From an uncultured bacterium (GTDB lineage Bacteria > Cyanobacteriota > Vampirovibrionia > Gastranaerophilales > Gastranaerophilaceae): DNA of 64,000 bases. A program made the position numbers and the translations under genes. The stretch covers positions 48,754 to 112,753 of the forward strand of contig CASFPN010000044.1 in assembly GCA_949296425.1 (NCBI GenBank), in the 5' to 3' direction. Below, in pieces: positions 27,325 to 36,488 of the stretch. How positions within the stretch are numbered: the stretch's first letter is position 1; each line of letters starts with the position of its first letter. Below the pieces are notes generated by a model. It made no database searches, was not told the DNA's origin, and saw only the letters and a list, made by a program, of their open reading frames with translations.

Positions 27325-28317
27325 TTAAATATTATTTATTATTGCATTTGTAAACTCAGTTGTAGAAAGATTTCCGCCTAAATCACATGTGTATAAACCG
27401 CTTGCAAATGTTTTATAAAGAGCTTTTTCTATTTTATATGCAAAATCGTCTTCACCGATATATTTCAGCATTTCTATAGCCGAAAGTAACAAGGCCGTAG
27501 GGTTTGCTTTATTCAAACCTTTAATATCAGGGGCAGAACCATGAACAGGTTCAAAAACAGCATATTCATCACCGATGTTTGCTCCTTGAGCCACGCCAAG
27601 TCCGCCTATAAGCCCTGCACATAAATCAGAAACAATATCTCCGTATAAATTTGGCAGCACAAGCACATCAAACTGAGACGGATTTTGAACAAGCTGCATA
27701 CACAAATTATCAACCAAAATTTCACGTTTAATTATATTTGGATATTCTTTAGAAACATTTCTGAAAGATTCAAGAAACAGCCCGTCAGAAAGTTTCATAA
27801 TATTAGCCTTTGTTACAACACAAACTTCTTTACGGTTATTTTTTAAGGCATACTCAAACGCAAAACGGCATATACGTTCAGACGCATTTCTTGTAATCAA
27901 TTTTATACTCTCTGCAGTATCAGAATCAATCTGTTTTTCGATTCCGGCATATAAATCCTCTGTGTTCTCCCTTACAACTATAATATCAACATTATCAAAT
28001 TTTGTTTTTACATTAGGAATATTTTTACAAGGTCTGATATTTGCATATAAATTAAGTGCTTTTCTCAACTGCACGTTAACCGAGCGGAACCCTTTACCAA
28101 TCGGAGTCGTTACCGGAGCTTTTAAAGCAACTTTGTTATTTCTTACGGAATCAAGAACTCTTTCAGGAAGGGGAGTACCTTCTTTTTCTATAACATCAGC
28201 ACCTGCACTTTGTATATCCCAGTCTATTTTCAAACCGGCTGCATCAATAATTTTAACAACTGCCTGAGATATTTCAGGTCCGATTCCGTCACCGTTAATC
28301 AATGTTATCTGTGTCAT
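27325..28317 (-). CDS. NAD-type isocitrate/isopropylmalate dehydrogenase family enzyme, probably isocitrate dehydrogenase
   Basis: A 330-residue beta-decarboxylating dehydrogenase of the short NAD class. Signatures are NGDGIGPEI at the N-terminus, the substrate loop SVNVQLRKALNLYANIRP, VVRENTEDLYAG, the metal-binding LYGDIVSDL and the nucleotide loop EPVHGSAPDIKG. Ser and Asn in the substrate loop fit isocitrate (or homoisocitrate) better than isopropylmalate. With the citrate/homocitrate synthase-type enzyme at 62476 it could supply 2-oxoglutarate. It starts 23 bases inside a small Cys-rich gene, so the two are cotranscribed. Confidence 0.8.
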   Translation of the reverse strand: MTQITLINGDGIGPEISQAVVKIIDAAGLKIDWDIQSAGADVIEKEGTPLPERVLDSVRNNKVALKAPVTTPIGKGFRSVNVQLRKALNLYANIRPCKNIPNVKTKFDNVDIIVVRENTEDLYAGIEKQIDSDTAESIKLITRNASERICRFAFEYALKNNRKEVCVVTKANIMKLSDGLFLESFRNVSKEYPNIIKREILVDNLCMQLVQNPSQFDVLVLPNLYGDIVSDLCAGLIGGLGVAQGANIGDEYAVFEPVHGSAPDIKGLNKANPTALLLSAIEMLKYIGEDDFAYKIEKALYKTFASGLYTCDLGGNLSTTEFTNAIINNI

Positions 28318-28537
28318 TATTCCTCACAATATGAAGTTTACGCTCAAATTTTTCAAAAAAGCCGCAATTAGTGACGGTCAAACTATCTTCCAAATAAACC
28401 ACGCCTAACCCCAAAGCCGTTAATAAAGGGCAGGAAACCCCCTCGGCATAATTTTTACAATCAATGCACTGGTCGTCATCTTCAATAAATATTTTACCGT
28501 CTTCACAATACATACACTTATTATACACATTTAGCAT
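28295..28537 (-). CDS. small cysteine-rich protein
   Basis: An 80-residue acidic protein with CMYC, CIDC, SCPL and a later Cys, arranged like a small zinc- or Fe-S-binding domain. It overlaps the downstream dehydrogenase start by 23 bases. The ribosome binding site is weak, and a second start at the ninth codon is possible. No family recognised. Confidence 0.55.
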   Translation of the reverse strand: MLNVYNKCMYCEDGKIFIEDDDQCIDCKNYAEGVSCPLLTALGLGVVYLEDSLTVTNCGFFEKFERKLHIVRNNDTDNID

Positions 28538-28661
28538 AACTTTGTAAATAAAATAACTATTTTACATTTCTTAATAAAAACTTTTTTTTAAGCAATTTTT
28601 AAGAACAAAAATTTTTTATGTAATTAAGGTAGGTTATATTTAACAATTCAGGTAGGTAAAA

Positions 28662-29459
28662 ATGGTTGGTATTTCAAGAATATTGAAAGCCGGTGGAAGG
28701 CTTCTTTTTGACCCTAAGTTTCAGGATATAGCAGCTGATACTCTTAGGGCATCAAAAAAGGCTAAAGGTTTTCAAAATTTCCATCGGCAAATAGGTGATG
28801 CATTCATTAAGGCAGAAAAAAATACCAAAGATACATCGCTTTTAAAAAGTATGAAAGAATCGCTAGGAAGCCTATTTCCTGACATACAAAAGAAATGGAA
28901 AGCTGCTTCTGGTTTTAAAGGAAAATTAAAAGCCATATTAGAACCGCTTTGGCAAAGAATGCCTTTAATCGGTGTACTTTTATCGGTACTTCTTGAAATT
29001 CCGAATATTGTTTCAGCGTTTCAGGATAAAGGTTTCTTAGGAGGAATCGCAGAAATAGGTAAATCCACAGCACGCCTTGCAGGTTCGACAGCCGGCTTTA
29101 TAATAGGTGCAGGAGTATTCGGGCCAATCGGTGGTCTTGTTGGAGGCTTTGCTGGCGACTGGCTTGTAAGTAAAATTGTAGGCAAAAGTCATTCCGAGAA
29201 AAAGGCTGAAGCAGAAGAAAACGTTGCAGAAACGCAACAAGAATATACAGATCAAATCGTAAATAATCCTTATGCACAATATCCAACACAAACAGGCTAT
29301 ACGACAGGTACAAATTATAATTATATACAGCCGACAATGACTCCTCAACAGTTGCTTGCAATGCAGCAGATGTTATATAGCGGAGGATTCGGCAGTCCGA
29401 TGGATCAAGACTTTATGGCAATGACATCTGGAATTAACAGACTTAATTATTTATGTTAA
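28662..29459 (+). CDS. glycine-zipper orphan protein 1
   Basis: A 265-residue protein. The basic helical N-terminal half precedes a hydrophobic stretch (about 105-175: PLIGVLLSVLLEIPNIVSAF, then GSTAGFIIGAGVFGPIGGLV). That stretch has GxxxG spacing typical of glycine-zipper, membrane-inserting hairpins. A Glu/Lys helix and a Tyr/Thr/Gln/Met-rich tail follow. The EIP-NI-AF hairpin unit recurs in the next gene (EIPDIINAY), so the two are paralogous in this part. AGGTAGG ribosome binding site. Function unknown; a pore-forming or membrane-remodelling role is only a guess. Confidence 0.65.
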   Translation: MVGISRILKAGGRLLFDPKFQDIAADTLRASKKAKGFQNFHRQIGDAFIKAEKNTKDTSLLKSMKESLGSLFPDIQKKWKAASGFKGKLKAILEPLWQRMPLIGVLLSVLLEIPNIVSAFQDKGFLGGIAEIGKSTARLAGSTAGFIIGAGVFGPIGGLVGGFAGDWLVSKIVGKSHSEKKAEAEENVAETQQEYTDQIVNNPYAQYPTQTGYTTGTNYNYIQPTMTPQQLLAMQQMLYSGGFGSPMDQDFMAMTSGINRLNYLC

Positions 29460-29637
29460 ACAACCAACACATATAGTGTGAGGCAATACATATATATGAT
29501 GCAAAGTTATCAAAAAAGCTTTGCATCTTGCCTTTTTTAAATAACTTTACATTTTGTTACAAAAAAGCAATTTTATAAACTAAAAATTTTTATTATATAT
29601 ACGGGGAAAATATAATATAAAATTTAAGGGGAAAACA

Positions 29638-30975
29638 ATGGCTAACACAGATATTTCAGCCAGCAATCGTGCAATGACAAACTGGTTATACCAAGTACAA
29701 CCGGATACACCAGAATTAACATTCGCAGACAAATTAAATGAAAAAGGTTCAGAATTTTTATATGGGGCACCGCTTTGTGCAGCACCTATGCTGATGATGC
29801 CGGCTAAACAATTCTGGGCATTGAAAAAAGAAAACGGATATATCAATGGTTGGAAAAAAATGCAAGAAGAACTTGCACAAAAAAGAGCTGCGCTACAAGG
29901 GGATAATATCTGGCAGTCATACGGGAACAGAAAATTATACAATTCTATTACCAGCTTGGGAGAAGGAATTCCCACTATAGATTCATCTATTGATCAAAGT
30001 AGTCTTAGCGGGAAAAAACTCATAAAATATAATAATAACAAACTCATAAGTCAATGCTATGATGAAGCAAAACAAATAATTGAAGAAACGAAACAAATGC
30101 TTGAAGAAGCTAAAGCTAACGGACGAAAATTAACAAAAGAGCAACTAAAAGAACAATTTGAAAAAATTAATAAAGCCATGAGAAAGGGCGATATCAGTGT
30201 CTATAATCTGCAAAAAAGAGGTTTAATACAACCGACCTCATGGTACGGGCGTGCGAAGAAGTTTATAAAAGGCAAAACAGGCATAACAGCACTTGAAGGG
30301 AAAATGCTTAAAACAGTAAAAGGCGCTTCAGCTCTCAGGTTGGCTTCAAAATGTGTTAAAGGCTCAGGTATAATGGCGGTTATCGAGGGGGCATGCGAAA
30401 TTCCCGACATTATAAACGCATATCAAATAGATAAAGCCGAAAGAGCCGCAGGCCGAGAATCTAACAGAGGAAATAAACAGCTTGCCAAATCTGCCGTAAA
30501 AGTCGGGGCAAGTGTCTTGGGCTATGCTGCCGGTTCGGCACTTGCAGGAGCTGCTGTAGGTGCGGCAGCAGGTTCAGTAGTACCGGTTGTCGGAAATATT
30601 GTAGGATTTGTCGGAGGTTTAATAGGCGGTTTTGTTGCAGGCTGGCTTGCAGGAAAAGCAACAGATGCTGTACTCGAAGAAAAAAATTCTCTTGATAAAT
30701 CAGAAGCCCAGTTATATGCGGAAGAACAAAATGAAGTTGCAAAGAAAGAAGCAGAAAAAACTGCAAGATTGGCCGATTTAAGTACAAAAAATCAAGATGA
30801 ATTGCTTGTGACAATAGAACAAGCTATTAATGAAGGAAACACTCCGCCGGAAGAAGTTCTTGAAGCTTATCAATATATGCTGTCAGAACGTAAAGAAGCT
30901 ATTGAATCTGAAAGCGGGTATAACAGACCTTATGATTATATTGAAGCTATTCAAAACATTTCTGTAATGGCGTAA
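29638..30975 (+). CDS. glycine-zipper orphan protein 2
   Basis: A 445-residue protein. Helical charged regions flank a glycine-zipper hairpin (about 285-345: GYAAGSALAGAAVGAAAGSV, then VGFVGGLIGGFVAGWLAGK). It shares the EIP-hydrophobic unit and the final W-L-x-x-K with the preceding gene. A coiled coil at about 130-180 (EEAKANGRKLTKEQ) and an acidic helical tail are also visible. Good AAGGGG ribosome binding site and its own terminator. There is no signal peptide, so any export would need a non-Sec route. Function unknown. Confidence 0.65.
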   Translation: MANTDISASNRAMTNWLYQVQPDTPELTFADKLNEKGSEFLYGAPLCAAPMLMMPAKQFWALKKENGYINGWKKMQEELAQKRAALQGDNIWQSYGNRKLYNSITSLGEGIPTIDSSIDQSSLSGKKLIKYNNNKLISQCYDEAKQIIEETKQMLEEAKANGRKLTKEQLKEQFEKINKAMRKGDISVYNLQKRGLIQPTSWYGRAKKFIKGKTGITALEGKMLKTVKGASALRLASKCVKGSGIMAVIEGACEIPDIINAYQIDKAERAAGRESNRGNKQLAKSAVKVGASVLGYAAGSALAGAAVGAAAGSVVPVVGNIVGFVGGLIGGFVAGWLAGKATDAVLEEKNSLDKSEAQLYAEEQNEVAKKEAEKTARLADLSTKNQDELLVTIEQAINEGNTPPEEVLEAYQYMLSERKEAIESESGYNRPYDYIEAIQNISVMA

Positions 30976-30981
30976 TAAAAA

Positions 30982-31008
30982 CCGGAAGTTTAAAACTTCC
31001 GGTTTTTT
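30982..31008. terminator. bidirectional terminator
   Basis: CCGGAAGTT/AACTTCCGG arms with a three-base loop and T6 on the plus strand. A tracts upstream serve the convergent small gene. Confidence 0.85.
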
Positions 31009-31011
31009 AGT

Positions 31012-31185
31012 TTAAATTGATGATACATTAAAATCCCGCTCAGCACAGCTGGAAGTACATTCAAAAATAGGTTTTAAAAATTTTTCAATCGCTGCTTCCA
31101 TAGAGGATATTTCTGCTTTTAACGCTTTATAATTTTCTTCTTTAACATCTTTTAATGCATTTTCAAAAATCTCGTCATGATACAT
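31012..31185 (-). CDS. 57-residue helical protein
   Basis: A short gene with AAGGAG eight bases before ATG 31185. The protein starts MYHDEIFENALKDVKEE and forms one long amphipathic helix (about 5-40). It then ends with a CTSSC pair. It converges on the glycine-zipper gene across a shared terminator. No family recognised. The ribosome binding site and regular helix argue that it is real. Confidence 0.5.
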   Translation of the reverse strand: MYHDEIFENALKDVKEENYKALKAEISSMEAAIEKFLKPIFECTSSCAERDFNVSSI

Positions 31186-31362
31186 ATCAAATCTCCTTAT
31201 AATACCTGCGCAATTAATATTGCAAAACTACTTTCACATATTCCCTATAACGGTATTTTTTTAAAGTATCTTTAACGGAAATCACAATATTGTTACAAAA
31301 TTTATTATTTATGTCAAAAGCAAATATTTTAATGTAAAATATTAGAATACAGGGGAAAAAGA

Positions 31363-32199
31363 ATGGCTACTGATTTTCTAACAAGTTATGATTATTATTC
31401 AAGCAGACGTGATATGGAAGTCATATCAAATATAGTTGAGTCTTTAAAAAAAATTCTCGAAGAAGATAAACTTCAAACCCAGCCGCTTTTTTTAAAAACA
31501 TCGGAAAACCTTATACTGAACATTGCAAGAAAAGTGGTTCAAGAAAAAAAGAAAACATTTTTAATCGGGATTACCGGAGAAAGTGCTTCAGGCAAAACTG
31601 TTTTTGTTGACAATACCATCAAAGCCTGCGTAAAAGAAAAAAAAGAAGGTATTTATACTGTAATTCGCTGTGATGACTACTACAAAGATACTTCAAAAGA
31701 ACTTATTGCAGCGGGCAGTTATGAAGAATTATTTAAAACAGGTTTCAGCTTTGATACTCCTGATGCAATTGATTTGGAGCTAATGAAAAAACATCTTATG
31801 AAGCTGAAAGCCGGTAAGGAAATTGTTTCTCCAAAATATGATTTTGTAACCTGTGTTTCAGATCCATCAGGCGACGTTAAAAAACCTGCAAAAGTCGTTT
31901 TAACCGAAGGTTTATACGTATTGAATGAAGGTATCAGAGATATTATGGATGTAAAAGTCTATGTTTACACACCTTTGGAAGTTATTAAAGAAAGATGGTA
32001 CAAAAGAGCAGCTTTGAGAGGGAAAACAGGTGCTGCTGCGGATCTACAATTTCAGGACGTTAACAAAACCGCACAACAATATATTCGTCCTGCATACCAG
32101 ATATCAGATGCAGTTATTAACGGAATGGTTTCCCAGAAATATATTCAGGAAATCACAGACGAAATATTTAATACTCTAAAAAATATTGTTGAATATTAA
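31363..32199 (+). CDS. uridine kinase/phosphoribulokinase-family kinase
   Basis: A 278-residue P-loop kinase. An N-terminal helical extension (1-65) precedes Walker A GESASGKT (about 74-81). Next come the RCDDYYKDT segment with the catalytic Asp, FDTPDAIDLELM, and LTEGLYVLNE (Walker B region). The family phosphorylates uridine/cytidine or related sugars; the extension and divergence leave the substrate open. Monocistronic with its own terminator. Confidence 0.75.
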   Translation: MATDFLTSYDYYSSRRDMEVISNIVESLKKILEEDKLQTQPLFLKTSENLILNIARKVVQEKKKTFLIGITGESASGKTVFVDNTIKACVKEKKEGIYTVIRCDDYYKDTSKELIAAGSYEELFKTGFSFDTPDAIDLELMKKHLMKLKAGKEIVSPKYDFVTCVSDPSGDVKKPAKVVLTEGLYVLNEGIRDIMDVKVYVYTPLEVIKERWYKRAALRGKTGAAADLQFQDVNKTAQQYIRPAYQISDAVINGMVSQKYIQEITDEIFNTLKNIVEY

Positions 32200-32207
32200 T
32201 AAAAAAA

Positions 32208-32231
32208 GAGCCTGAAAAACAGGCTCTTTTT
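32208..32231 (+). terminator. terminator after the uridine-kinase-like gene
   Basis: GAGCCTG/CAGGCTC stem, five-base A loop, then TTTTTA. A tracts upstream mean it can serve the convergent gene as well. Confidence 0.85.
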
Positions 32232-32241
32232 ATTAATAAAA

Positions 32242-32601
32242 TTAATGATTAATCATACAAGGGCATTTAGGCTGCACAGGCTGTAAATAAATTCTGTTGC
32301 ACGTATCACAGTTTTCATTGAAAGTTCGTGTACATGTCGGACAGGTATTTAAAGTTACCCTTGTGCATTCATCGCATTTTACCTTTTTGACCTTACATTT
32401 ATTACAATTTTTAAAGCCGGTAAACGGATTCAAGCTAAAACTTGTTTTATTTTCTCCAATTCCTATGTAAGGCAGAGGATTAAGATACGAAATATAAGGC
32501 ATTGGATTTAATGACTGCATACCCTGCCAGGCTGCATAAGCGCCTTGAGTCGAAAAAGAAAATGCACCTATCAGTGCTAAAGTAATACATAAATTTTTCA
32601 T
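32242..32601 (-). CDS. secreted cysteine-rich CxxC protein
   Basis: A 119-residue exported protein. Signal peptide MKNLCITLALIGAFSFS ends near AYAAW. After a Pro/Asn/Tyr-rich stretch there are five CxxC-type pairs (CNKC, CDEC, CPTC, CDTC, CPC) in 50 residues, like stacked zinc knuckles. Metal binding or disulfide knots outside the membrane are likely. Family unknown. Confidence 0.65.
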   Translation of the reverse strand: MKNLCITLALIGAFSFSTQGAYAAWQGMQSLNPMPYISYLNPLPYIGIGENKTSFSLNPFTGFKNCNKCKVKKVKCDECTRVTLNTCPTCTRTFNENCDTCNRIYLQPVQPKCPCMINH

Positions 32602-32690
32602 AAAATACTCCCATTAATTTTGACAGTTACAAATCTGTCTGCAAATTTATTTTAAACTTTATAATTTATGTTTACTATAGCCAAAATAAT

Positions 32691-32718
32691 AAGAGGCCTA
32701 CCCGAAAGTAGTCCTCTT
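32691..32718 (-). terminator. terminator of the SLH-protein gene
   Basis: AAGAGG/CCTCTT arms extended by ACTAC/GTAG around TTTCGG, 26 bases past the stop at 32744. The T tract is broken. Confidence 0.55.
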
Positions 32719-32743
32719 AAATAGTTAAATAAGAAATTATATA

Positions 32744-34018
32744 TTAAAGAGCCTGTTGAACTCTGCAAATTGATGCGTCATCAAGCAATATAACATAAAT
32801 TTCTTCACCTGCTTTAGCATGATATTTCAAGCCAGGAGTAACAAGACCTGTAATTAAACCTACAGCAGCACCTACAGGAGTACCGATTGCAATACCAGTA
32901 CCGATTTTTTCAGGACTTGGAATAAAGGCGAATCCAACACCTGCACCTGTACCTATTGCACCGCCTGTTACTGTATATAATGCCAATTTACCAGCAGTCA
33001 TCCAGGGACCTTCTTTTAAAGAATAATCTTTAGAGAAAGGTCTTGCATTGAAAGCAAGTTCTTTTCCGTTAGGTAAAATAACTTTTGTCAACTGTGGATA
33101 AACTCTTGCATTTTTGTTAAACCATTTTTGATCTTTAATTTCAATAATTTGAGCAACAAACTTTGTTCCTGCAGGAATAACAAGTGTACCTTCTTTTGTA
33201 AAAATAGCTTCCGGAGCGACAAATGTTACGATATCACCTGCTTTATGATTTTCGGATTTGAATTTTTCCGTAAATGCTACTGCAAGGACATTACCTTCTG
33301 CAATAATACTTTCAACATTGTTAATCATAACTTCATTGTTCGGAGCATTTCTTTTAACACCAAGGTGTTCAACTCTTGTTTTGCCTAAATACTGTTCTTT
33401 TACAAGATCAAGTTTTTCTTTTAATCTTGCTAAAAGTACTGCGGCTTCAGCTCGAGATAAGTTATCATTAGGTCTTAGTTCTCTTGAGTCAGGATAGTTT
33501 ACGTAAATACCGTAATTAATTGTTTTTGCATAAACTTTTTTAGCCCAAGAAGGGATAGCAGATGCGTCTTTAAACTGGTTAAGAACAGAAGTATCAGCAT
33601 TCATATCTTTTGTAATATGGCTGATAACAGACTGAGCTTCCGATCTTAATACGGGTTTGTAAGGCTTAAATGTGTTGTCAGGATAACCATAAACCAAACC
33701 TAACTGTTGTGAACGTAAAATATTACTGTAATCAGGGTTGCTTGATGAAACATCTTTAAATTTGTTTGAAATGCTAACATTAATGTTTTCATCAGACAAT
33801 AGTTTCAACAAAGCGTTGACAAATTCGACCCTTGTAATAGTTTTTTCAGGATTGAAACGATCTCCTGATAAAGTCATAATATTGTTGTCCACAACAATAT
33901 TAATTTCCTTGCTTGCCCAGTAATTCTGATTTACATCAGCAATTGATGCAGCAAGGACAGATACGGCATTAAATGCTACTAAGCATAAAGCCATAACTCC
34001 TGAAATAATTCTTTTCAT
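32744..34018 (-). CDS. SLH-domain envelope protein
   Basis: A 424-residue exported protein with an N-terminal signal peptide (to about residue 24, LAAS). Three S-layer homology repeats follow: about 25-80 (NYWASKEINIVVDN, then TRVEFVNALLKLL), 85-145 (YGYPDNTFKPYKPVLRSEAQ) and 150-205 (RPNDNLSRAEAAVLLARL). Residues 235-330 form a beta domain. A Gly/Ala-rich hydrophobic hairpin (about 340-395) precedes a short tail. SLH repeats bind pyruvylated cell-wall polymer, the product made with CsaB (encoded at 7332). A GAGG ribosome binding site precedes the start. Confidence 0.85.
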   Translation of the reverse strand: MKRIISGVMALCLVAFNAVSVLAASIADVNQNYWASKEINIVVDNNIMTLSGDRFNPEKTITRVEFVNALLKLLSDENINVSISNKFKDVSSSNPDYSNILRSQQLGLVYGYPDNTFKPYKPVLRSEAQSVISHITKDMNADTSVLNQFKDASAIPSWAKKVYAKTINYGIYVNYPDSRELRPNDNLSRAEAAVLLARLKEKLDLVKEQYLGKTRVEHLGVKRNAPNNEVMINNVESIIAEGNVLAVAFTEKFKSENHKAGDIVTFVAPEAIFTKEGTLVIPAGTKFVAQIIEIKDQKWFNKNARVYPQLTKVILPNGKELAFNARPFSKDYSLKEGPWMTAGKLALYTVTGGAIGTGAGVGFAFIPSPEKIGTGIAIGTPVGAAVGLITGLVTPGLKYHAKAGEEIYVILLDDASICRVQQAL

Positions 34019-34137
34019 TTTTACTTCCTCATATTTACTAGTAAACCTTTTTCGTGTATGATTATAACGAACATTTTAATATTTGTAAACATGTAATTTA
34101 AAAAATTAATTATTTACCCAATAAAGAAAGGAAAATT

Positions 34138-35574
34138 ATGGATAGTTACACTATGACGAAAATCGTTGCAACACTTGGGCCTGCAACATCTACAAAAGAA
34201 AAGATTAAAGATCTTTTTCACGCCGGTGTTACCATGTTCAGATTAAATTCTTCTCATGGTGATATTGACATGCACAAAACAAATTTATCTTACATAAGAG
34301 AACTTGAAAAAGAAGAAAAAACTTTAATACCTGTACTTTTAGATTTACAGGGACCAAAAATCAGAATAGGGAATTTACCTGAATCAATAGAAATTACAAA
34401 AGGGCAAATTCTTAAATTCCGCCACCAGCCTGAAGTTACCGGTGACATTTTGCCTGTAGACTATAAAGGCATGGCAGATGACGTTACGCCGGGTGAAAAA
34501 ATTATGATTGATGACGGGAAAATTCAACTTGAAGTTGTTAAAGTTGAAGACAAAGTAATTTTTGCAAAAGTTTTAACAGACGGACTTTTAAAACAAAGAA
34601 AAGGTATTAATATACCGGGTTCACAGGGCAGTCTGGATGTATTAACCGCAAGAGATTTGACTTTTGTTGAATTTGCAGCACACAATGATATTGATTATCT
34701 CGGACTTTCCTTTGTAAGAAATGCATCAGATGTTGTCAAACTCCGCGAATTACTTGAAAGTCACGGCAATACAACCGCAAAAATTATATCTAAAATAGAA
34801 AAACCTCAGGCTGTTGAAAATATTGACAGTATAATTGAAGTTTCAGATGGTATTATGGTTGCAAGAGGTGACTTGGGTATTGAAATTTCAACGGAAAAAG
34901 TACCTATCGTACAGAAAACCATTATCAGAAAAGCAAATGCAAAAAGAAAAGTTGTAATAGTAGCGACTCAGATGCTTGATAGCATGATTGAGAATCCGAT
35001 TCCGACACGTGCTGAAACTTCTGACGTTGCAAACGCAATTCTTGACGGTACTGACGCAATTATGCTTTCAGGTGAAACTGCTGCAGGAGCTTATCCGGTT
35101 GAAGCCGTTGCAATGATGAAAAAAATTGCCGATGCTGTTGAAGAATCTCCGTTTATGAGAAAAAATAAATTCCCCCGCAAAATGATTGAGGAAGAAAAAG
35201 ATTCACAAGCTATGGCAATCGGTATGTCGATTGCTGATATGGCAAGGAAAATGCATATTAAAGCTGCAATAGCTCTTACAGGCAGCGGATTTACTGCAGC
35301 AATGCTTGCAGAAGCAAAATTGAGCGTTCCTATTTTTGCCTGCTGTCCGAACAGACATATTTGCCGCGACGTTAAACTATTCAGGGGTGTTTATCCGATA
35401 TCACTTGATTTTAACGGTTCAATTGATAAAGCATCAATTGCATTGCTTGATGAATTTTTAATTAATGAACTAAAACTTGAAAAAGGTGATTACGTGGTAA
35501 TTACAGGTTCTGTTCCAGAACTTCTTGTTGGCGGTACAAACTTTATTAAAATTCACGAAATCGGGAAAAATTAA
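34138..35574 (+). CDS. pyk: pyruvate kinase
   Basis: A 478-residue glycolytic enzyme transferring phosphate from PEP to ADP. Motifs in order: KIVATLGPAT at the N-terminus, FRLNSSHGD, the signature ISKIEKPQAVENID with the catalytic Lys, MVARGDLGIE, and PTRAETSDVANAILDGTDA, then the C-terminal allosteric domain. Normal length. Good AAAGGAA ribosome binding site and a terminator, so a single-gene unit. Confidence 0.97.
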   Translation: MDSYTMTKIVATLGPATSTKEKIKDLFHAGVTMFRLNSSHGDIDMHKTNLSYIRELEKEEKTLIPVLLDLQGPKIRIGNLPESIEITKGQILKFRHQPEVTGDILPVDYKGMADDVTPGEKIMIDDGKIQLEVVKVEDKVIFAKVLTDGLLKQRKGINIPGSQGSLDVLTARDLTFVEFAAHNDIDYLGLSFVRNASDVVKLRELLESHGNTTAKIISKIEKPQAVENIDSIIEVSDGIMVARGDLGIEISTEKVPIVQKTIIRKANAKRKVVIVATQMLDSMIENPIPTRAETSDVANAILDGTDAIMLSGETAAGAYPVEAVAMMKKIADAVEESPFMRKNKFPRKMIEEEKDSQAMAIGMSIADMARKMHIKAAIALTGSGFTAAMLAEAKLSVPIFACCPNRHICRDVKLFRGVYPISLDFNGSIDKASIALLDEFLINELKLEKGDYVVITGSVPELLVGGTNFIKIHEIGKN

Positions 35575-35602
35575 TAAAAAACGCAAATAAAACATTCAAA
35601 AA

Positions 35603-35627
35603 AGCCCTGTCAATTCAGGGCTTTTTC
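35603..35627 (+). terminator. terminator after pyk
   Basis: AGCCCTG/CAGGGCT stem with loop TCAATT followed by TTTTC. Confidence 0.85.
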
Positions 35628-35673
35628 TAAATTAAATTATAACAACCCTTAATAAAACCTCTTGTACAGGCTA

Positions 35674-36393
35674 TTATTTTATTTTATCGCCGACAGAGTG
35701 GGGGGTATATGTAAATTTTTCCGTTGTAAGTAAATTTGAAAGATATAAATGAGGGCTGAGTCTTTCACTTGAGGCAAGTATTCTTACCTGAAAAACATCT
35801 GCACCATACTGATTAGGCCCTTTATTTAGACCATTTGCATCAAAATATATAACTGCACACACATCATCAAGAACAAATTCCGTTATAGGTTGATCATTAT
35901 CATCAAGTATATAATTTCCTTTGTCGTCAGTGATATTATGTTCAACTTTTCTAGGACATTCATTGTACTTCATGACTTGATATGCAGTGCCTGAAGCTGA
36001 AACAAAAAACGGAGCTCTGAAACTGTCAGAATATATTGCGTTACCGTATCCGTCATTTGATGGTGTGTATCCCTTTACAAGGGTATATTTGCATATACCT
36101 TTTTGGGTTGTTTTGGAACAGTATGTTGCACTTTTGAAACTTTTGTATAATCTTTGCAATAATTCTTCTGAAGTTAAAGATGTATCTGAAATACATGTTA
36201 TATCACTGCAAGAATTTTCTGCTGCATAAAGCTTTACTGCATTTTCTAACTCTGAATAAGATTTTTTAACCTGTGTGAGCAATATTTTATCCTGGAATTT
36301 TTTAGTCAAAGAAGGTAAAGTCATTGCAGCAACAACACCTATTACTCCCAGTGTGATCAATACCTCCGCTAAAGTAAAACCATACTTATTCAT
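35674..36393 (-). CDS. type IV prepilin-like protein, intact
   Basis: A 239-residue prepilin. A six-residue leader with Gly at -1 (NKYG) precedes FTLAEVLITLGVIGVVAAM, with Glu at +5 as needed for prepilin peptidase. The helix region runs to about 65. The globular part has five or six Cys and ends with YGADVFQVRI and GDKIK, the same C-terminal pattern as the tract-bearing copies. This is the only prepilin here with a short ordinary leader and no homopolymer, so it serves as the reference structure. It is divergent from an XRE regulator 95 bases away. Confidence 0.85.
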   Translation of the reverse strand: MNKYGFTLAEVLITLGVIGVVAAMTLPSLTKKFQDKILLTQVKKSYSELENAVKLYAAENSCSDITCISDTSLTSEELLQRLYKSFKSATYCSKTTQKGICKYTLVKGYTPSNDGYGNAIYSDSFRAPFFVSASGTAYQVMKYNECPRKVEHNITDDKGNYILDDNDQPITEFVLDDVCAVIYFDANGLNKGPNQYGADVFQVRILASSERLSPHLYLSNLLTTEKFTYTPHSVGDKIK

Positions 36394-36455
36394 TATTAAT
36401 CCCTCATTAACATTATAGTTATAGCATATACTTATATATATTATAGCTTAATATT

Positions 36456-36487
36456 AGTTATAAGTCAATGTTTGTATAATTATAACT
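36456..36487. promoter_or_regulatory. candidate operator and leaderless promoter of the XRE gene
   Basis: AGTTATAA (36456-36463) and TTATAACT (36480-36487) form an inverted repeat with a 16-base gap. It overlaps a TATAAT at 36475-36480 that ends eight bases before the XRE ATG. No ribosome binding site is present. Placement between divergent genes suits control of the prepilin and/or autoregulation. Confidence 0.45.
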
Positions 36488-36488
36488 T

